In this document: one piece after another, positions 42,721 through 51,713 of the stretch | Numbering within the stretch: the first letter of the stretch is position 1 | Layout: each line of letters opens with the position of its first letter | Assembly: GCA_040881685.1 (NCBI GenBank) | Contig: JBBECS010000016.1 | Span: 62,001 to 126,000 of the forward strand | Direction of reading: 5' to 3' | DNA from: Acidimicrobiia bacterium | GTDB lineage: Bacteria; Actinomycetota; Acidimicrobiia; IMCC26256; PALSA-555 | DNA length: 64,000 bases | The notes under the pieces: generated by a model | The model's input: only the letters and a program-made list of their open reading frames with translations | Told to the model about the DNA's origin: nothing | Database searches by the model: none | Position numbers and translations under genes: made by a program

Positions 42721-43077
42721 ATGCCGGATCCTCTTGACGAGGCCTTCCGAGCCTCGGACCAGGCTGACGCCGCGGGCGAGCATGAGCGTCAACAGCAGGC
42801 CTTGGCGGACGCGACGGACCAGGCGGGGGGGCGGGTCCTCGACGTCGTGATGGGCGGCGCGCCGGTCACGAACTTCTTCGAGTTCCTCCTGATCCTCCTT
42901 CTGCTCATGGGCGTCGCGATGGCCGCGCTCGTGTGGGTGACGATCTTCGGCGACGACGAACCCGCCGGGGGCGAGGTTCCGGGGCATCACCACGACGACG
43001 GCTCCGAGACACCCACGTTCAACCCCCGGGGCGCCTACATCGTCGTCGTGCCCGCGGACCGCATCAACAGCGTCTAG
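42721..43077 (+). CDS. Small single-span membrane protein
   Basis: 118 residues: acidic, charged N-terminus, one membrane span (FFEFLLILLLLMGVAMAALVW) and a His/Asp-rich outer part (PGHHHDDGSETP). No family recognised. The GGGGGAAGTTGGGAA purine stretch before the ATG may serve as ribosome site. Possibly associated with the DUF6777 membrane protein that follows. Confidence 0.55.
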   Translation: MPDPLDEAFRASDQADAAGEHERQQQALADATDQAGGRVLDVVMGGAPVTNFFEFLLILLLLMGVAMAALVWVTIFGDDEPAGGEVPGHHHDDGSETPTFNPRGAYIVVVPADRINSV

Positions 43078-43214
43078 GCACCGAGCGGGAAGAGCTCTCT
43101 CAGCCGGTCGGTGCGACCCGCGGCGCTTGGCGGGGCGGCATTGAGATCCTCCGAGGTTGCGATCTAGGCTCTGGCCGACAGGGGGGTCATGAGCGCACGG
43201 GGCGGGGAGCTGCG

Positions 43215-44501
43215 GTGAGCACGACGCCGAGCGGGCCGCCGCCGTCGGGGCCGCCGTCGGGGCCGCCCGGTTCATCACGCCCGACGGGCGGGCCGCCCGC
43301 AGGTCAAGGCGTCAACCGCAACCAGCTGATCGCGATCGTCGCCATCATCGCGGTGCTGGCCGGCGTGCTGGTGGGCGCGCTCGCGTCCGGAGGCGGCGAC
43401 GAGGCACAGGGAAAGAAGGAGCGCACGATCAAGCTTGAGCCAATCAGCTCGATCGGCGAAGACGAGTTCACACCGCCGCTCTCTCCCGACACGACCGCGA
43501 CCCCGCCGAGCACTCTCGTGCCGCCGCCCGCCGGGAATACGCCGTTCGGAGGCACGGGCAACAACACGCTCTGCGATCGCGAGCAGCTCATCTCGTTCCT
43601 CACCGATCCGGCGAACTCGGCGCAGGCACGTGAGTGGGCGCGCGTGGTCAAGATCTCGGTGAGCGACATCCCGACCTACGTCCGCGACCTGATCCCGACC
43701 GTGCTGCAGTACGACACCCGCGTCACGAACCACACGTTCGCCAACGGGCGCGCGGTGCCACTCCAGTCGGTGCTCCAAGCGGGCACCGCGGTCCTCGTCG
43801 ACACGTACGGCAAGCTCGTGGCCCGCTGCCGCTGCGGCAACCCGCTCCTCGACCCCACCAAGATCGGCGACCCCATCTACCGCGGACCGAAATGGCCGGG
43901 CTTCGACCCCGGAAAGATCATCATCATCGTCATCTCCCAGACACCCATCTACCCGCCCGGTGGCTTCACCGAGCCGACCGCGTGGCAGCTGTTCGTCGAC
44001 GCCGAGGGCCAGAACGTCCGCGGCACGAGGGACAGCTTGGTGAGGGTCGATTGGAACGGATCCTTCCAGGTGAACGGTTCCTCGATCAGCGGGAGTGGCA
44101 CGGGCACGGTCCGATTCACCGGCGGCTGCTACGACCTCAGCTCCGGCGAGAAGATCTCGGACCAGCAGACGGCGGCGACCTTCGACGTCCAGATCACCGG
44201 CTCGGCGAGCGGCGCCGTGCCAAATCGAACGTACGCACTCAACTTCTCCGCGACGAACTTCCAGGTCACTGAGCCCGGCGTCCCCGAGTGCCTGAACGCG
44301 ACGACCCCACAATCGTTCCAGGACGGCACGACCGAGATCTTCGAGACCGTCACGCTTGCGGCGCAGAACACCGAGTCGCAGCAGTTCAACCGCGGGGAGT
44401 ACCAGGGCCACTACACGCTCTGCTCTGTCTCGAACGCGAGCTCTTTCACCCTCGTCGGTATCAGCTGCGGGAATGTGGCCCCGAACGACGCGCTTGACTG
44501 A
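43215..44501 (+). CDS. DUF6777-like membrane-anchored protein
   Basis: 428 residues: a Pro/Gly-rich cytoplasmic N-terminus (GPPPSGPPSGPPGSS), one membrane span (LIAIVAIIAVLAGVLVGAL) and an extracellular domain. CDREQLISFLTDPANSAQAR and DTRVTNHTFANGRAVP, LQAGTAVLVDTYGKLVARC, then RCGNPL match what I remember of actinobacterial DUF6777. The C-terminal third is beta-rich and unassigned. GTG 43215 starts at the Pro-rich segment. Function unknown. Confidence 0.72.
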   Translation: MSTTPSGPPPSGPPSGPPGSSRPTGGPPAGQGVNRNQLIAIVAIIAVLAGVLVGALASGGGDEAQGKKERTIKLEPISSIGEDEFTPPLSPDTTATPPSTLVPPPAGNTPFGGTGNNTLCDREQLISFLTDPANSAQAREWARVVKISVSDIPTYVRDLIPTVLQYDTRVTNHTFANGRAVPLQSVLQAGTAVLVDTYGKLVARCRCGNPLLDPTKIGDPIYRGPKWPGFDPGKIIIIVISQTPIYPPGGFTEPTAWQLFVDAEGQNVRGTRDSLVRVDWNGSFQVNGSSISGSGTGTVRFTGGCYDLSSGEKISDQQTAATFDVQITGSASGAVPNRTYALNFSATNFQVTEPGVPECLNATTPQSFQDGTTEIFETVTLAAQNTESQQFNRGEYQGHYTLCSVSNASSFTLVGISCGNVAPNDALD

Positions 44502-44588
44502 CTTCGCTCAAGTACGTCGCCCCAAGCCGCCGCTGATCCTGCCCATGCCGATGAGGCTCCGAGGGGGCGCCAGCGCTCGCAGTAGTCT

Positions 44589-44604
44589 CTGACGTCCACG
44601 TCAG
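44589..44604. promoter_or_regulatory. 7-2-7 palindrome upstream of SDR/FadE operon
   Basis: CTGACGTCCACGTCAG: 7-bp perfect arms with a 2-bp centre, 16 bp before the SDR start. A closely similar site lies at 55838 before the hydantoinase operon. Size and symmetry suit a TetR-family operator, though no tetR gene is in the window. Confidence 0.55.
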
Positions 44605-44619
44605 GAACCGGGAGCGGAC

Positions 44620-45528
44620 ATGGGGCTCTTCGACGGCAAGGTTGCAATCGTCACTGGCGCGGGCCGTGGCATCGGGCGCGAAGAGGCGCTCCTGCTCGCC
44701 CGCGAGGGTGCGTCCGTGGTGGTCAACGACGTGGGTGGCGCACGCTCGGGCGAGGGCAGCGACACGACTCCCGCGCAAGAGGTGGTCGACGAGATCGAGA
44801 AGGCGGGCGGCAACGCCGTCGCCAACTACGACGACATCTCGTCGTGGACGGGCGGCGAGGCCGTCGTCAACCAGGCCGTGAGCGACCTCGGCGGGCTCGA
44901 CATCCTCGTGAACAACGCCGGCATCCTCCGGGACAAGATGAGCTTCAACATGTCCGAGGAGGAATGGGACGCAGTCATCCAAGTCCATCTCAAGGGCCAC
45001 TTCGTCCCCAGCCGCTTCGCCGGCGCCTACTGGCGTCAGAAGAGCAAGGACACCGGCGAACCGGTGAACGCCAAGATCGTGAACACGTCGTCCGAGGCTG
45101 GCCTGTACGGCAACGCCGGGCAGCTCAACTACGCCGCGGCGAAGGCCGGGATCGCGGCCATGACGATCGTGCTCGCGCGTGAGCTCGAGCGTTTCGGCGT
45201 GCGCTCGAACGCCATCGCGCCGGTCGCGCTCACCCGGCTCACCGAAGACCTGATGGGCGGTCAGGCCGACGAGAAGACCCGCGCCGCGCTCGACCCGGCC
45301 AACGTGGCCGCCGGTGTCGGCTGGCTCGCGTCCGACCTGTCGGAAGGCGTCACGGGCCAGGTGCTCAAGATCCAAGGCGGGCTGCTCCAGATCGTGCAGG
45401 GCTGGCGCCCGGTGTCGAACGTGAAGAGCGACGGATCCTGGACGATCGAGTCGATCGACGAGGTCAAGAAGAAGCTCTTCGCCGACAGCGACCCCGGCGT
45501 GCCGCCGTTCCTCCTCGCGGCTCCCTAG
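44620..45528 (+). CDS. SDR of the multifunctional-enzyme (3-hydroxyacyl-CoA) type
   Basis: 302 residues. VTGAGRGIGREEALLLAREG cofactor loop, then VVNDVGGARSGEGSDTTPAQ, a signature of the dehydrogenase part of peroxisomal MFE-2/HSD17B4-like enzymes. NNAGILRDKMSFNM, NTSSEAGLYGNAGQLNYAAAK give the active site. Probably a 3-hydroxyacyl-CoA dehydrogenase. Start ATG after GGAGCGGAC. Heads an operon with the two dehydrogenases. Confidence 0.88.
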   Translation: MGLFDGKVAIVTGAGRGIGREEALLLAREGASVVVNDVGGARSGEGSDTTPAQEVVDEIEKAGGNAVANYDDISSWTGGEAVVNQAVSDLGGLDILVNNAGILRDKMSFNMSEEEWDAVIQVHLKGHFVPSRFAGAYWRQKSKDTGEPVNAKIVNTSSEAGLYGNAGQLNYAAAKAGIAAMTIVLARELERFGVRSNAIAPVALTRLTEDLMGGQADEKTRAALDPANVAAGVGWLASDLSEGVTGQVLKIQGGLLQIVQGWRPVSNVKSDGSWTIESIDEVKKKLFADSDPGVPPFLLAAP

Positions 45529-45537
45529 CAACCCGGA

Positions 45538-46740
45538 ATGCACCTCACCTGGGGCCCGGAGGAGGTCGCGTTCCGCGAGGAGCTCGGCGCGTTCCTCGAC
45601 GAGCACGTACCGCCCGAGTTCGAGCGCGGCTTCGACTACGCGGGCGAAGGCGGGGAAGTCGGTGACGACGGGCAACTCGACGCCGACAACATCATCCCCG
45701 ACTGGGCGCGACGTTGGCAGGCAACGCTCTTCGACCACGGTTGGATGATCCCGGCGTACCCACCGGAGCTCGGCGGGCGGAACGCAACCCTCGTGCAGAC
45801 GCTCGTGTACCTCGAGGAGCTAGCGCGCCGACGTGTGCTGCGCTCGTTCCACTACCCCGGCTACGGCATCGTCTCGCCGAGCCTGCTCGAGTTCGGCAAC
45901 GAGGAGCAGAAGAAGCTCGTGCCGGCTGCCGTCCGCGGCGACACGATCTGGTGCATCGGCATGAGCGAGCCGAACGCAGGGTCCGATCTCGCCGGGCTCC
46001 AGACGCGCGCCACGCGCGACGGTGACCGCTTCATCGTCAACGGTCAGAAGGTGTGGACGAGCTACGCCATGGTGGCGCAGAAGTGCTTCGTGTATGTGCG
46101 CACCGACGCTGACGTGCCCAAGCACAAGGGCATCAGCCTGCTGATCGTCGACATGGACACGCCCGGCATCGAGGTTCGGCCGCTGCGCCACCTCAGCCGT
46201 TCCGCGGGGTTCGCGGAGGTGTTCTTCACCGATGTGGAGGTGCCGGCGGAGAACATCGTGGGCGAGGTCAACGACGGTTGGCGCATCACGCAGGGTTCGC
46301 TTGCGCACGAGCGGGCCGGGCTGTGGGTCGAGGGTGTGTGCCGTCTCGACGCGAGCGTGCTCAGTCTCATCGACGTCGCTCAGCGGCGCGGTCTCGACCA
46401 GGACGCGGGCGTCCGCCGAGACATCGCCACGATGTACGAGCAGGCGTCATCGCTGCGCGCGCTCGGCTACAAGGGCTTCGCGTCGTTCGCCCAGGGCTCG
46501 TCGGCGCCCGAGCACTCCTACATGAAGATGGCGACGTCCGAGATGGGCAAGGCCGCGTGCGAGTACGGCATGCAGCTCCAGGGTGCGTACGGACCCGTGA
46601 TGGACCCCGAACGCGGGGAAGAAAACGGCCGTTGGGTGAACTACTTCTTCATGAGCTTCGCCAACACGATCGCCGGCGGCTCCTCGGAGATCCAGCGCAA
46701 CATCATCGCCCAGCGCGTGCTCGGGCTTCCTCGATCGTGA
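45538..46740 (+). CDS. Acyl-CoA dehydrogenase, large-type subunit
   Basis: 400 residues with WCIGMSEPNAGSDLAGLQTR, GQKVWTSYAMVAQKCF and C-terminal GGSSEIQRNIIAQRVLGLPRS. Closely like the product of 5238-6431 in architecture. 9 bp after the SDR and followed by a second, smaller dehydrogenase; together a FadE pair. Confidence 0.9.
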   Translation: MHLTWGPEEVAFREELGAFLDEHVPPEFERGFDYAGEGGEVGDDGQLDADNIIPDWARRWQATLFDHGWMIPAYPPELGGRNATLVQTLVYLEELARRRVLRSFHYPGYGIVSPSLLEFGNEEQKKLVPAAVRGDTIWCIGMSEPNAGSDLAGLQTRATRDGDRFIVNGQKVWTSYAMVAQKCFVYVRTDADVPKHKGISLLIVDMDTPGIEVRPLRHLSRSAGFAEVFFTDVEVPAENIVGEVNDGWRITQGSLAHERAGLWVEGVCRLDASVLSLIDVAQRRGLDQDAGVRRDIATMYEQASSLRALGYKGFASFAQGSSAPEHSYMKMATSEMGKAACEYGMQLQGAYGPVMDPERGEENGRWVNYFFMSFANTIAGGSSEIQRNIIAQRVLGLPRS

Positions 46741-46747
46741 ACACGAT

Positions 46748-46790
46748 GCGGAGCGAGCGAAGCGGAAGTAGCGGAGCGGGAGCGGAGCAA
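46748..46790 (+). repeat. Intergenic GAGCG-type repeat, copy B
   Basis: CGGAGCGAGCGAAG followed by CGGAAGTAGCGGAGCGGGAG and CGGAGCAA, ending 5 bp before the GTG of the small dehydrogenase gene. Same core as the copies at 8913, 13463 and 61055, again between two co-directional genes of an operon. Confidence 0.75.
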
Positions 46791-46795
46791 AGGTA

Positions 46796-47818
46796 GTGGA
46801 TTTCTCGTTCTCCGACGACCAGGTGCTCCTGCGTGACACGGCGCGCGCCATCCTCTCGAAGGAGTGCCCGCCGTCCCTGGTGCGCGCGCACATCGACGAT
46901 CCCGCCGCGGTCGCACCGCTGTGGTCGCAGCTGAAGGACTTCACGGCGCTGGGCGACGGACCGTGCACCGATCTCTGCCTGTTCATCGACGAGACCGGGT
47001 ACGTCGCGGCGCCCGGCGTGTTCTTCCCGACGACGGCGATGTTCGCGCCGCTACTCGCCGCACTGGATCACGAGCTGCTGCCGAGCGTCCTCTCGGGTGA
47101 GGTCACCGGCACGGTTGCCGTGGCCGGTGCGGATGGCCACTGGACATTGAACGACGAGCCGGTGAAGACCTTCGTCCCCGAGGCCGACCGCGTCGATTGG
47201 ATCGCCGTCGTCGACACGGGCCCCACGGTGCGCGTGCTTCCGGCTGCGGACGTGGCGACGCGCCAGACGCGCATGGTCGACTTCTCACGTCTTTTCTTCG
47301 AGGTGGACACGACGGGCACGCCCGGCTCCGGCGTCGGGCTGGATCCGGCGGTGTTCAACGACCTCACGGCCCGGGCCACGGCCGCGTTGGCCGCCGAGAT
47401 GGTTGGGACGTCCCGCCGGCTGCTCGAGATGGCGATCGCGTACGCCAAGGAGCGGATCCAGTTCGACGTTCCCATCGGCTCGTTCCAGGCGATCCAGCAC
47501 CGCCTCGCCGAGTGCTCGCTCGCGGTCGAGCGGGCCACCGCGGCGGCGCAGTACGCGTCGATGACACTCGACGCGTCTGATGCCGAGCTTTCGTCCTCAC
47601 AAGAGAGATTCCGCGCCGTGCACGTCGCCAAGGCTGCGGCAGGAAATGCGGCCACTCGGGCGGCCAAGGATTCGATCCAGGTCCATGGGGGCATCGGATA
47701 CACGTGGGAGCACGACCTGCACCTCTATCTACGTCGAGCGGTGGGATCGGAGCACTGGCTCGGTACGACGTCGTGGCACCACGATCGCCTCGCTGATCTC
47801 CTGTTCAAGGCCCGATAG
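46796..47818 (+). CDS. Acyl-CoA dehydrogenase, small-type subunit
   Basis: 340 residues: DFSFSDDQVLLRDTARAIL start, GSFQAIQHRLAECSLAVERA, then HGGIGYTWEHDLHLYLRRA typical of small FadE partners. Active-site base position not obvious, as in other small subunits. GTG 46796 directly after the intergenic repeat. Partner of the preceding gene. Confidence 0.87.
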   Translation: MDFSFSDDQVLLRDTARAILSKECPPSLVRAHIDDPAAVAPLWSQLKDFTALGDGPCTDLCLFIDETGYVAAPGVFFPTTAMFAPLLAALDHELLPSVLSGEVTGTVAVAGADGHWTLNDEPVKTFVPEADRVDWIAVVDTGPTVRVLPAADVATRQTRMVDFSRLFFEVDTTGTPGSGVGLDPAVFNDLTARATAALAAEMVGTSRRLLEMAIAYAKERIQFDVPIGSFQAIQHRLAECSLAVERATAAAQYASMTLDASDAELSSSQERFRAVHVAKAAAGNAATRAAKDSIQVHGGIGYTWEHDLHLYLRRAVGSEHWLGTTSWHHDRLADLLFKAR

Positions 47819-47859
47819 CAACGGCGCGAGACTCGCATCGAACGCCACGAGGAGGATCC

Positions 47860-48653
47860 ATGCCCGAGATGAAGAGGTACGACGCCGGAACACCGTGCTG
47901 GATCGAGCTGTCCACTACCGACATCGAAGCCGCGAAGAAGTTCTACGGCGACGTGCTGGATGGAAGGACTACGAAGTCGGCGGCGAAGACACCGGCAACT
48001 ACACGACACCGAAGCTCGACGGTCGCCGAGTCGCCGGGATGATGACGCAGATGGAAGAGCAGAAGAACATGGGCGTTCCGCCGAACTGGGCCACCTATGT
48101 GAGCGTGGCGAGCGCGGACGACACGGCGAAGAAGGTCGCTGGTCTCGGCGGCACCGTCATCGTCGAGCCGATGGACGTCATGGACTTCGGGCGCATGGCG
48201 GTCTTCCTCGACACCGAGGGTGCCGCGATCTGCGCGTGGCAGGCGAACCAGCACCATGGCTCAGAAGTTGTGAACGAGCCTGGCGCGTTCTGCTGGAGCG
48301 AGCTGTACGCGAAGGACCGCGACAAGGCCAAGGCGTTCTACAGCGGCTTGTTCGGGTGGAAGCCGGAGACCCACGAAGGTCCGATGGACTACACGGAGTG
48401 GAAGGTCGGAGACCGCTCGGTCGGCGGGATGATCCAGATCACCGACGAGATGGGTCCGATCCCCCCGAACTGGCTGACGTACTTCTCCGTGACCGACACC
48501 GACACGGCGACCGAAACGGCGAAGAAGGCCGGCGGCTCAGCGATGATGGGGCCGATGGACATCCCCGACGTCGGCCGCTTCGCAATCCTGGCCGACGGCC
48601 AAGGCGCGGTGTTCGCCGTCATCAAGATGGCCGACGCCCACGAGACGTCCTAG
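47860..48653 (+). pseudogene. Two-domain VOC/glyoxalase-like gene with one frameshift
   Basis: Starts MPEMKRYDAGTPCWIELSTT, then IEAAKKFYGDVLD; the frame is lost near 47958 and continues in the next frame as GWKDYEVGGEDTGNYTTPKL. A second VOC repeat follows (FCWSELYAKDRDKAKAFYSG, LFGWKPE). Adding one G in CTGGATGGAAG restores CTG-GGA-TGG-AAG and one 264-residue two-domain protein. A single-base change in a short G run may be a sequencing error. The rest of the frame has no further damage. AGGAGG precedes the ATG. Confidence 0.8.
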
Positions 48654-50185
48654 ATCTGCGACTCCCGGCCGGTCCAATGCTGGTCGCGTAGGACGCGCTT
48701 GAGCACCTTGCCGTTGGGCTGACGGGGGAGCTCGTCGACGAGCTCGACGGTCGCGGGCACCTTGAAGTCGGCGAGATGCGCGACGCAGTGCTCGCGTAGC
48801 TCGTCTGGAGTCGTGACGTCGCGGACCTCCACCACCGCGTGGAGCTGCTCACCGAGGCGATCGTCGGGCACGCCGAACACCGCGCAGTCCACGACGGCTG
48901 GGTGCGTGTGCAATACCTCCTCGATCTCGCGTGGGTACACGTTCACACCACCGCGGATCACCATGTCGGAGGCGCGGTCAGTGAGATAGAGATAGCCATC
49001 GGCGTCGACGTGGCCGACATCGCCGACCGTGAAACCAGCGTCCCTCCATGCGTCGGCCGTCTTCGCCGGATCATCGTGGTAGTGGAACCTCACTTCACCG
49101 GGCGGACGTATGTAGATGACACCGTCATCGCCCGTCGGGACCGCGTTGCCGTCAGCGTCGAGGATGTGCACTTCCACGCCCGGCCACGGGGTGCCCACGC
49201 TGCCTGGGCGCTCCAGCCACTGCGCGGCATTGATGCGGGTGGCCCCGCCCTCGCTCGCGCCGTACACCTCTGAGATCTCACACGGTGTGAGCGCGTCGAT
49301 GATGCGGCGCTTCACCGGGATCGGGCAGGGCGCACCCGCGTGCACCAACAGCCGGAGCGACGAGAGGTCGCGGACGGCGCGCTCAGCCTCTGGCACTTCG
49401 AGGATCCGGATGAAGTGGGCCGGTACCACGAAGCTGCAGGTGACCCGGTGCGTCTCGACCAACCGCAGCCATTCGTGCGCGTCGAACATCTCCAACACGA
49501 CGGTGGGCGCGCCAACGTACAGCGCGGCCATCGCCCAGCCGCCGGGACCCGCGTGATACGCCGGACCCGAGAGGATGTACACGTCGTCGGCCGACCAGTT
49601 CCACAGCGCGAGCTGACCTTCCATGTTGCGGCTCGCGGCTCCGGGGTCGGGCTTGCCGTGGATCACACCCTTGGGCCGGCCCGTGGTGCCCGACGTGTAG
49701 AACACCGGCGCGGTGAGCGCCTCGAGCTCGACCGGCGGCGCGTCGTCGGAGGCATCGGCGATGGCGGACTCGTAGCCGCGGTCGCCGCCCTCCCCCACGA
49801 CCAGCACGGCGGCTCCGGTGGCTTTGACGGCGGGGGTGAAGTGCTCTTCGAGCTGGGCGTGCGCCACCAGCACACGCGATCCCGAGTCCTCGAGGATGTA
49901 CGCCAGCTCCTCGGTCTTGAGGTGCCAGTTCACGAGCACGACGGAGGCGTTGAGCTTGTTGCTCGCGGCCCACGCCTCGAAGAACTCGACACTGTTCGGC
50001 AGCATGATCGCCACCCGGTCGCCCTCGCCGATGCCGAGAGCAGCCAGCACGTGGGCCAGGCGCGTCGTGCGGGCATCGAACTCGGCGTACGTGCGCACGT
50101 CGTCGCCACAGAAGAACGCCGGGCGGTCCGGCTCCGTGCGCGCCCACGCTGTCATGCCAAGGGTGGTCATACCAAGGGTGGTCAT
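48650..50185 (-). CDS. AMP-forming acyl-CoA synthetase
   Basis: 511 residues of the ANL superfamily: P-loop-like APVFYTSGTTGRPKGVIHG, EVYGASEGG (A5), GDVGHVDADGYLYLTDRASD (A7/A8) and PRQPNGKVLKR with the A10 Lys. The N-terminus begins with a tandem duplication MTTLG-MTTLG-MTAW, so three ATGs are available; the outermost gives a 4-base overlap with the amine oxidase gene. Convergent with the VOC gene through shared CTAG stops. Activates an acid of unknown type. Confidence 0.88.
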   Translation of the reverse strand: MTTLGMTTLGMTAWARTEPDRPAFFCGDDVRTYAEFDARTTRLAHVLAALGIGEGDRVAIMLPNSVEFFEAWAASNKLNASVVLVNWHLKTEELAYILEDSGSRVLVAHAQLEEHFTPAVKATGAAVLVVGEGGDRGYESAIADASDDAPPVELEALTAPVFYTSGTTGRPKGVIHGKPDPGAASRNMEGQLALWNWSADDVYILSGPAYHAGPGGWAMAALYVGAPTVVLEMFDAHEWLRLVETHRVTCSFVVPAHFIRILEVPEAERAVRDLSSLRLLVHAGAPCPIPVKRRIIDALTPCEISEVYGASEGGATRINAAQWLERPGSVGTPWPGVEVHILDADGNAVPTGDDGVIYIRPPGEVRFHYHDDPAKTADAWRDAGFTVGDVGHVDADGYLYLTDRASDMVIRGGVNVYPREIEEVLHTHPAVVDCAVFGVPDDRLGEQLHAVVEVRDVTTPDELREHCVAHLADFKVPATVELVDELPRQPNGKVLKRVLRDQHWTGRESQI

Positions 50186-51657
50186 GCGCCGCCGCCGCGC
50201 TCGTGAACCTCGGCCGCGGCCCGCAAACCGGATTCGATGGCGCCCTGGATCCAGGCATGCGCAAGGGATGCGTGCTCCCCAGCGAAGTGCACACGACCTT
50301 CGGGGGCGATGATCGCGTCGTACAGGAGCGTCTGCTGGCCCGGGTCGAACAACGCGAACGCCCCACCGGCGAACTCATCGTCGTGCCACATCTTCGACGC
50401 GCCGACCTCGAACTCCTCTGCGGCTTGCGGGTGGATTCGCGTAACGTCTTCGAGGGCTTGCACGATCCGGTCGTCGGGCGACAGCGATCCCCACCGTTGC
50501 GCGTCCTCGCCCCACGTGTAGCTCGCGAGCATGACCCCGCGGCCGGTGTCGCGCCCGTGGTCCGGGTAGTACACGTTGCGCACCGCGAGGTCGGTGACCG
50601 TCCCACCGCCGGTGATCCCGTCGTCCTCCTCCCAGAACCGGCGACGGAACTGGAGGAAGACCTTCGCCGACGCGTCGTAGTGGAGCTGGCGGATGGCGCG
50701 CTGCTTCGCGCGGGAGAATGGCGTCAGGACGTCGACGTGGCGGAGCACCGGGAACGGCGCCGTGACGATCGCGTAGTCCCCACTCACCGAGAAACGGCCC
50801 GCGCCGGTGCGGTAGTGGATGGTGACGTCTTGGTCGGACTGTTCGAGCGCGACCATCTTCGCTCCGAAGCGGATGCGGTCCGCCAGCTCGGGCAGGAACG
50901 CTCGAGGCAGGTGATCGGTGCCACCGTCGAGGTAGACGAGGTCGGTGTAGTACCCACCGAGCTCCTCGCGCAGCAACTCGAGGAACGACGAGTTCATGAG
51001 CGCTTCCTGGTTGAATAGGAGGCCGAACATCTCGATCGCGCCCTCGGACCAATTGCGCATCTCCAAGAACTCGCGCACCGCGTACTGGTCGTACTCCGCA
51101 GCGATCGCCAACCACGCGTCGTCTCCTTCGTCACGAAGGCGCGCGGCGAATGGCTCGAGCTCAGCGGTCCACAGCTGGGACGGCGGTACGCGCTCGTGCT
51201 CCACGACCTCGAAGCCGAGCGACGTCGGGTCGCCGGCAAGATCAGAGTGCCGCACGAGGTGGCCGCAGAAGTAGCAATAGGCCTCGGGGTTGTCCATGGT
51301 GAACGGCTGCGTGGCAAGCCCATAGCGCTCGATAAGCCCGAGCGTGAGCCGGTGCGAGCTCGGGATGCGCATCGCCCCAGCCTCGGCCCAGAGCCCGGGG
51401 GCAAACGGCTCGCGCATCGTGAGCACGCGACCGCCCACGCGTTGCTGCGCCTCGAGGATCACGGGGTCGTGGCCGGCGCGCATCAGCTCGCACGCCGCGA
51501 CGAGGCCGGCCATCCCGGCACCGACGACGACCACGCGCTTTGGCTCGGTGGTGGTCGGCTGGAGCCCACGCTCCAGCACCGTGAGGTGCTCGTCGACCGT
51601 CCGGGGAACCGCCATCGTGCCGAGGCTACGTCCCCCCGCCTTGGGTGCGTCCGTCAC
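50182..51657 (-). CDS. Flavin amine oxidase
   Basis: 491 residues of the monoamine oxidase/L-amino-acid oxidase fold: FAD-binding VVVVGAGMAGLVAACELMRAG, then VILEAQQRVGGRV, substrate-domain GGTDHLPRAFLPELA, and C-terminal GRVHFAGEHASLAHAWIQGA. GTG 51657 or ATG 51615 are both possible starts. Divergent from the decarboxylase/agmatine operon, so putrescine or another decarboxylation product is a candidate substrate (inference). Confidence 0.87.
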   Translation of the reverse strand: MTDAPKAGGRSLGTMAVPRTVDEHLTVLERGLQPTTTEPKRVVVVGAGMAGLVAACELMRAGHDPVILEAQQRVGGRVLTMREPFAPGLWAEAGAMRIPSSHRLTLGLIERYGLATQPFTMDNPEAYCYFCGHLVRHSDLAGDPTSLGFEVVEHERVPPSQLWTAELEPFAARLRDEGDDAWLAIAAEYDQYAVREFLEMRNWSEGAIEMFGLLFNQEALMNSSFLELLREELGGYYTDLVYLDGGTDHLPRAFLPELADRIRFGAKMVALEQSDQDVTIHYRTGAGRFSVSGDYAIVTAPFPVLRHVDVLTPFSRAKQRAIRQLHYDASAKVFLQFRRRFWEEDDGITGGGTVTDLAVRNVYYPDHGRDTGRGVMLASYTWGEDAQRWGSLSPDDRIVQALEDVTRIHPQAAEEFEVGASKMWHDDEFAGGAFALFDPGQQTLLYDAIIAPEGRVHFAGEHASLAHAWIQGAIESGLRAAAEVHERGGGA

Positions 51658-51713
51658 CCGGCTATTCCGGGCTCAAAGACGCACCCTGATCTGGTGGCCG
51701 ATACGGTCGATCC

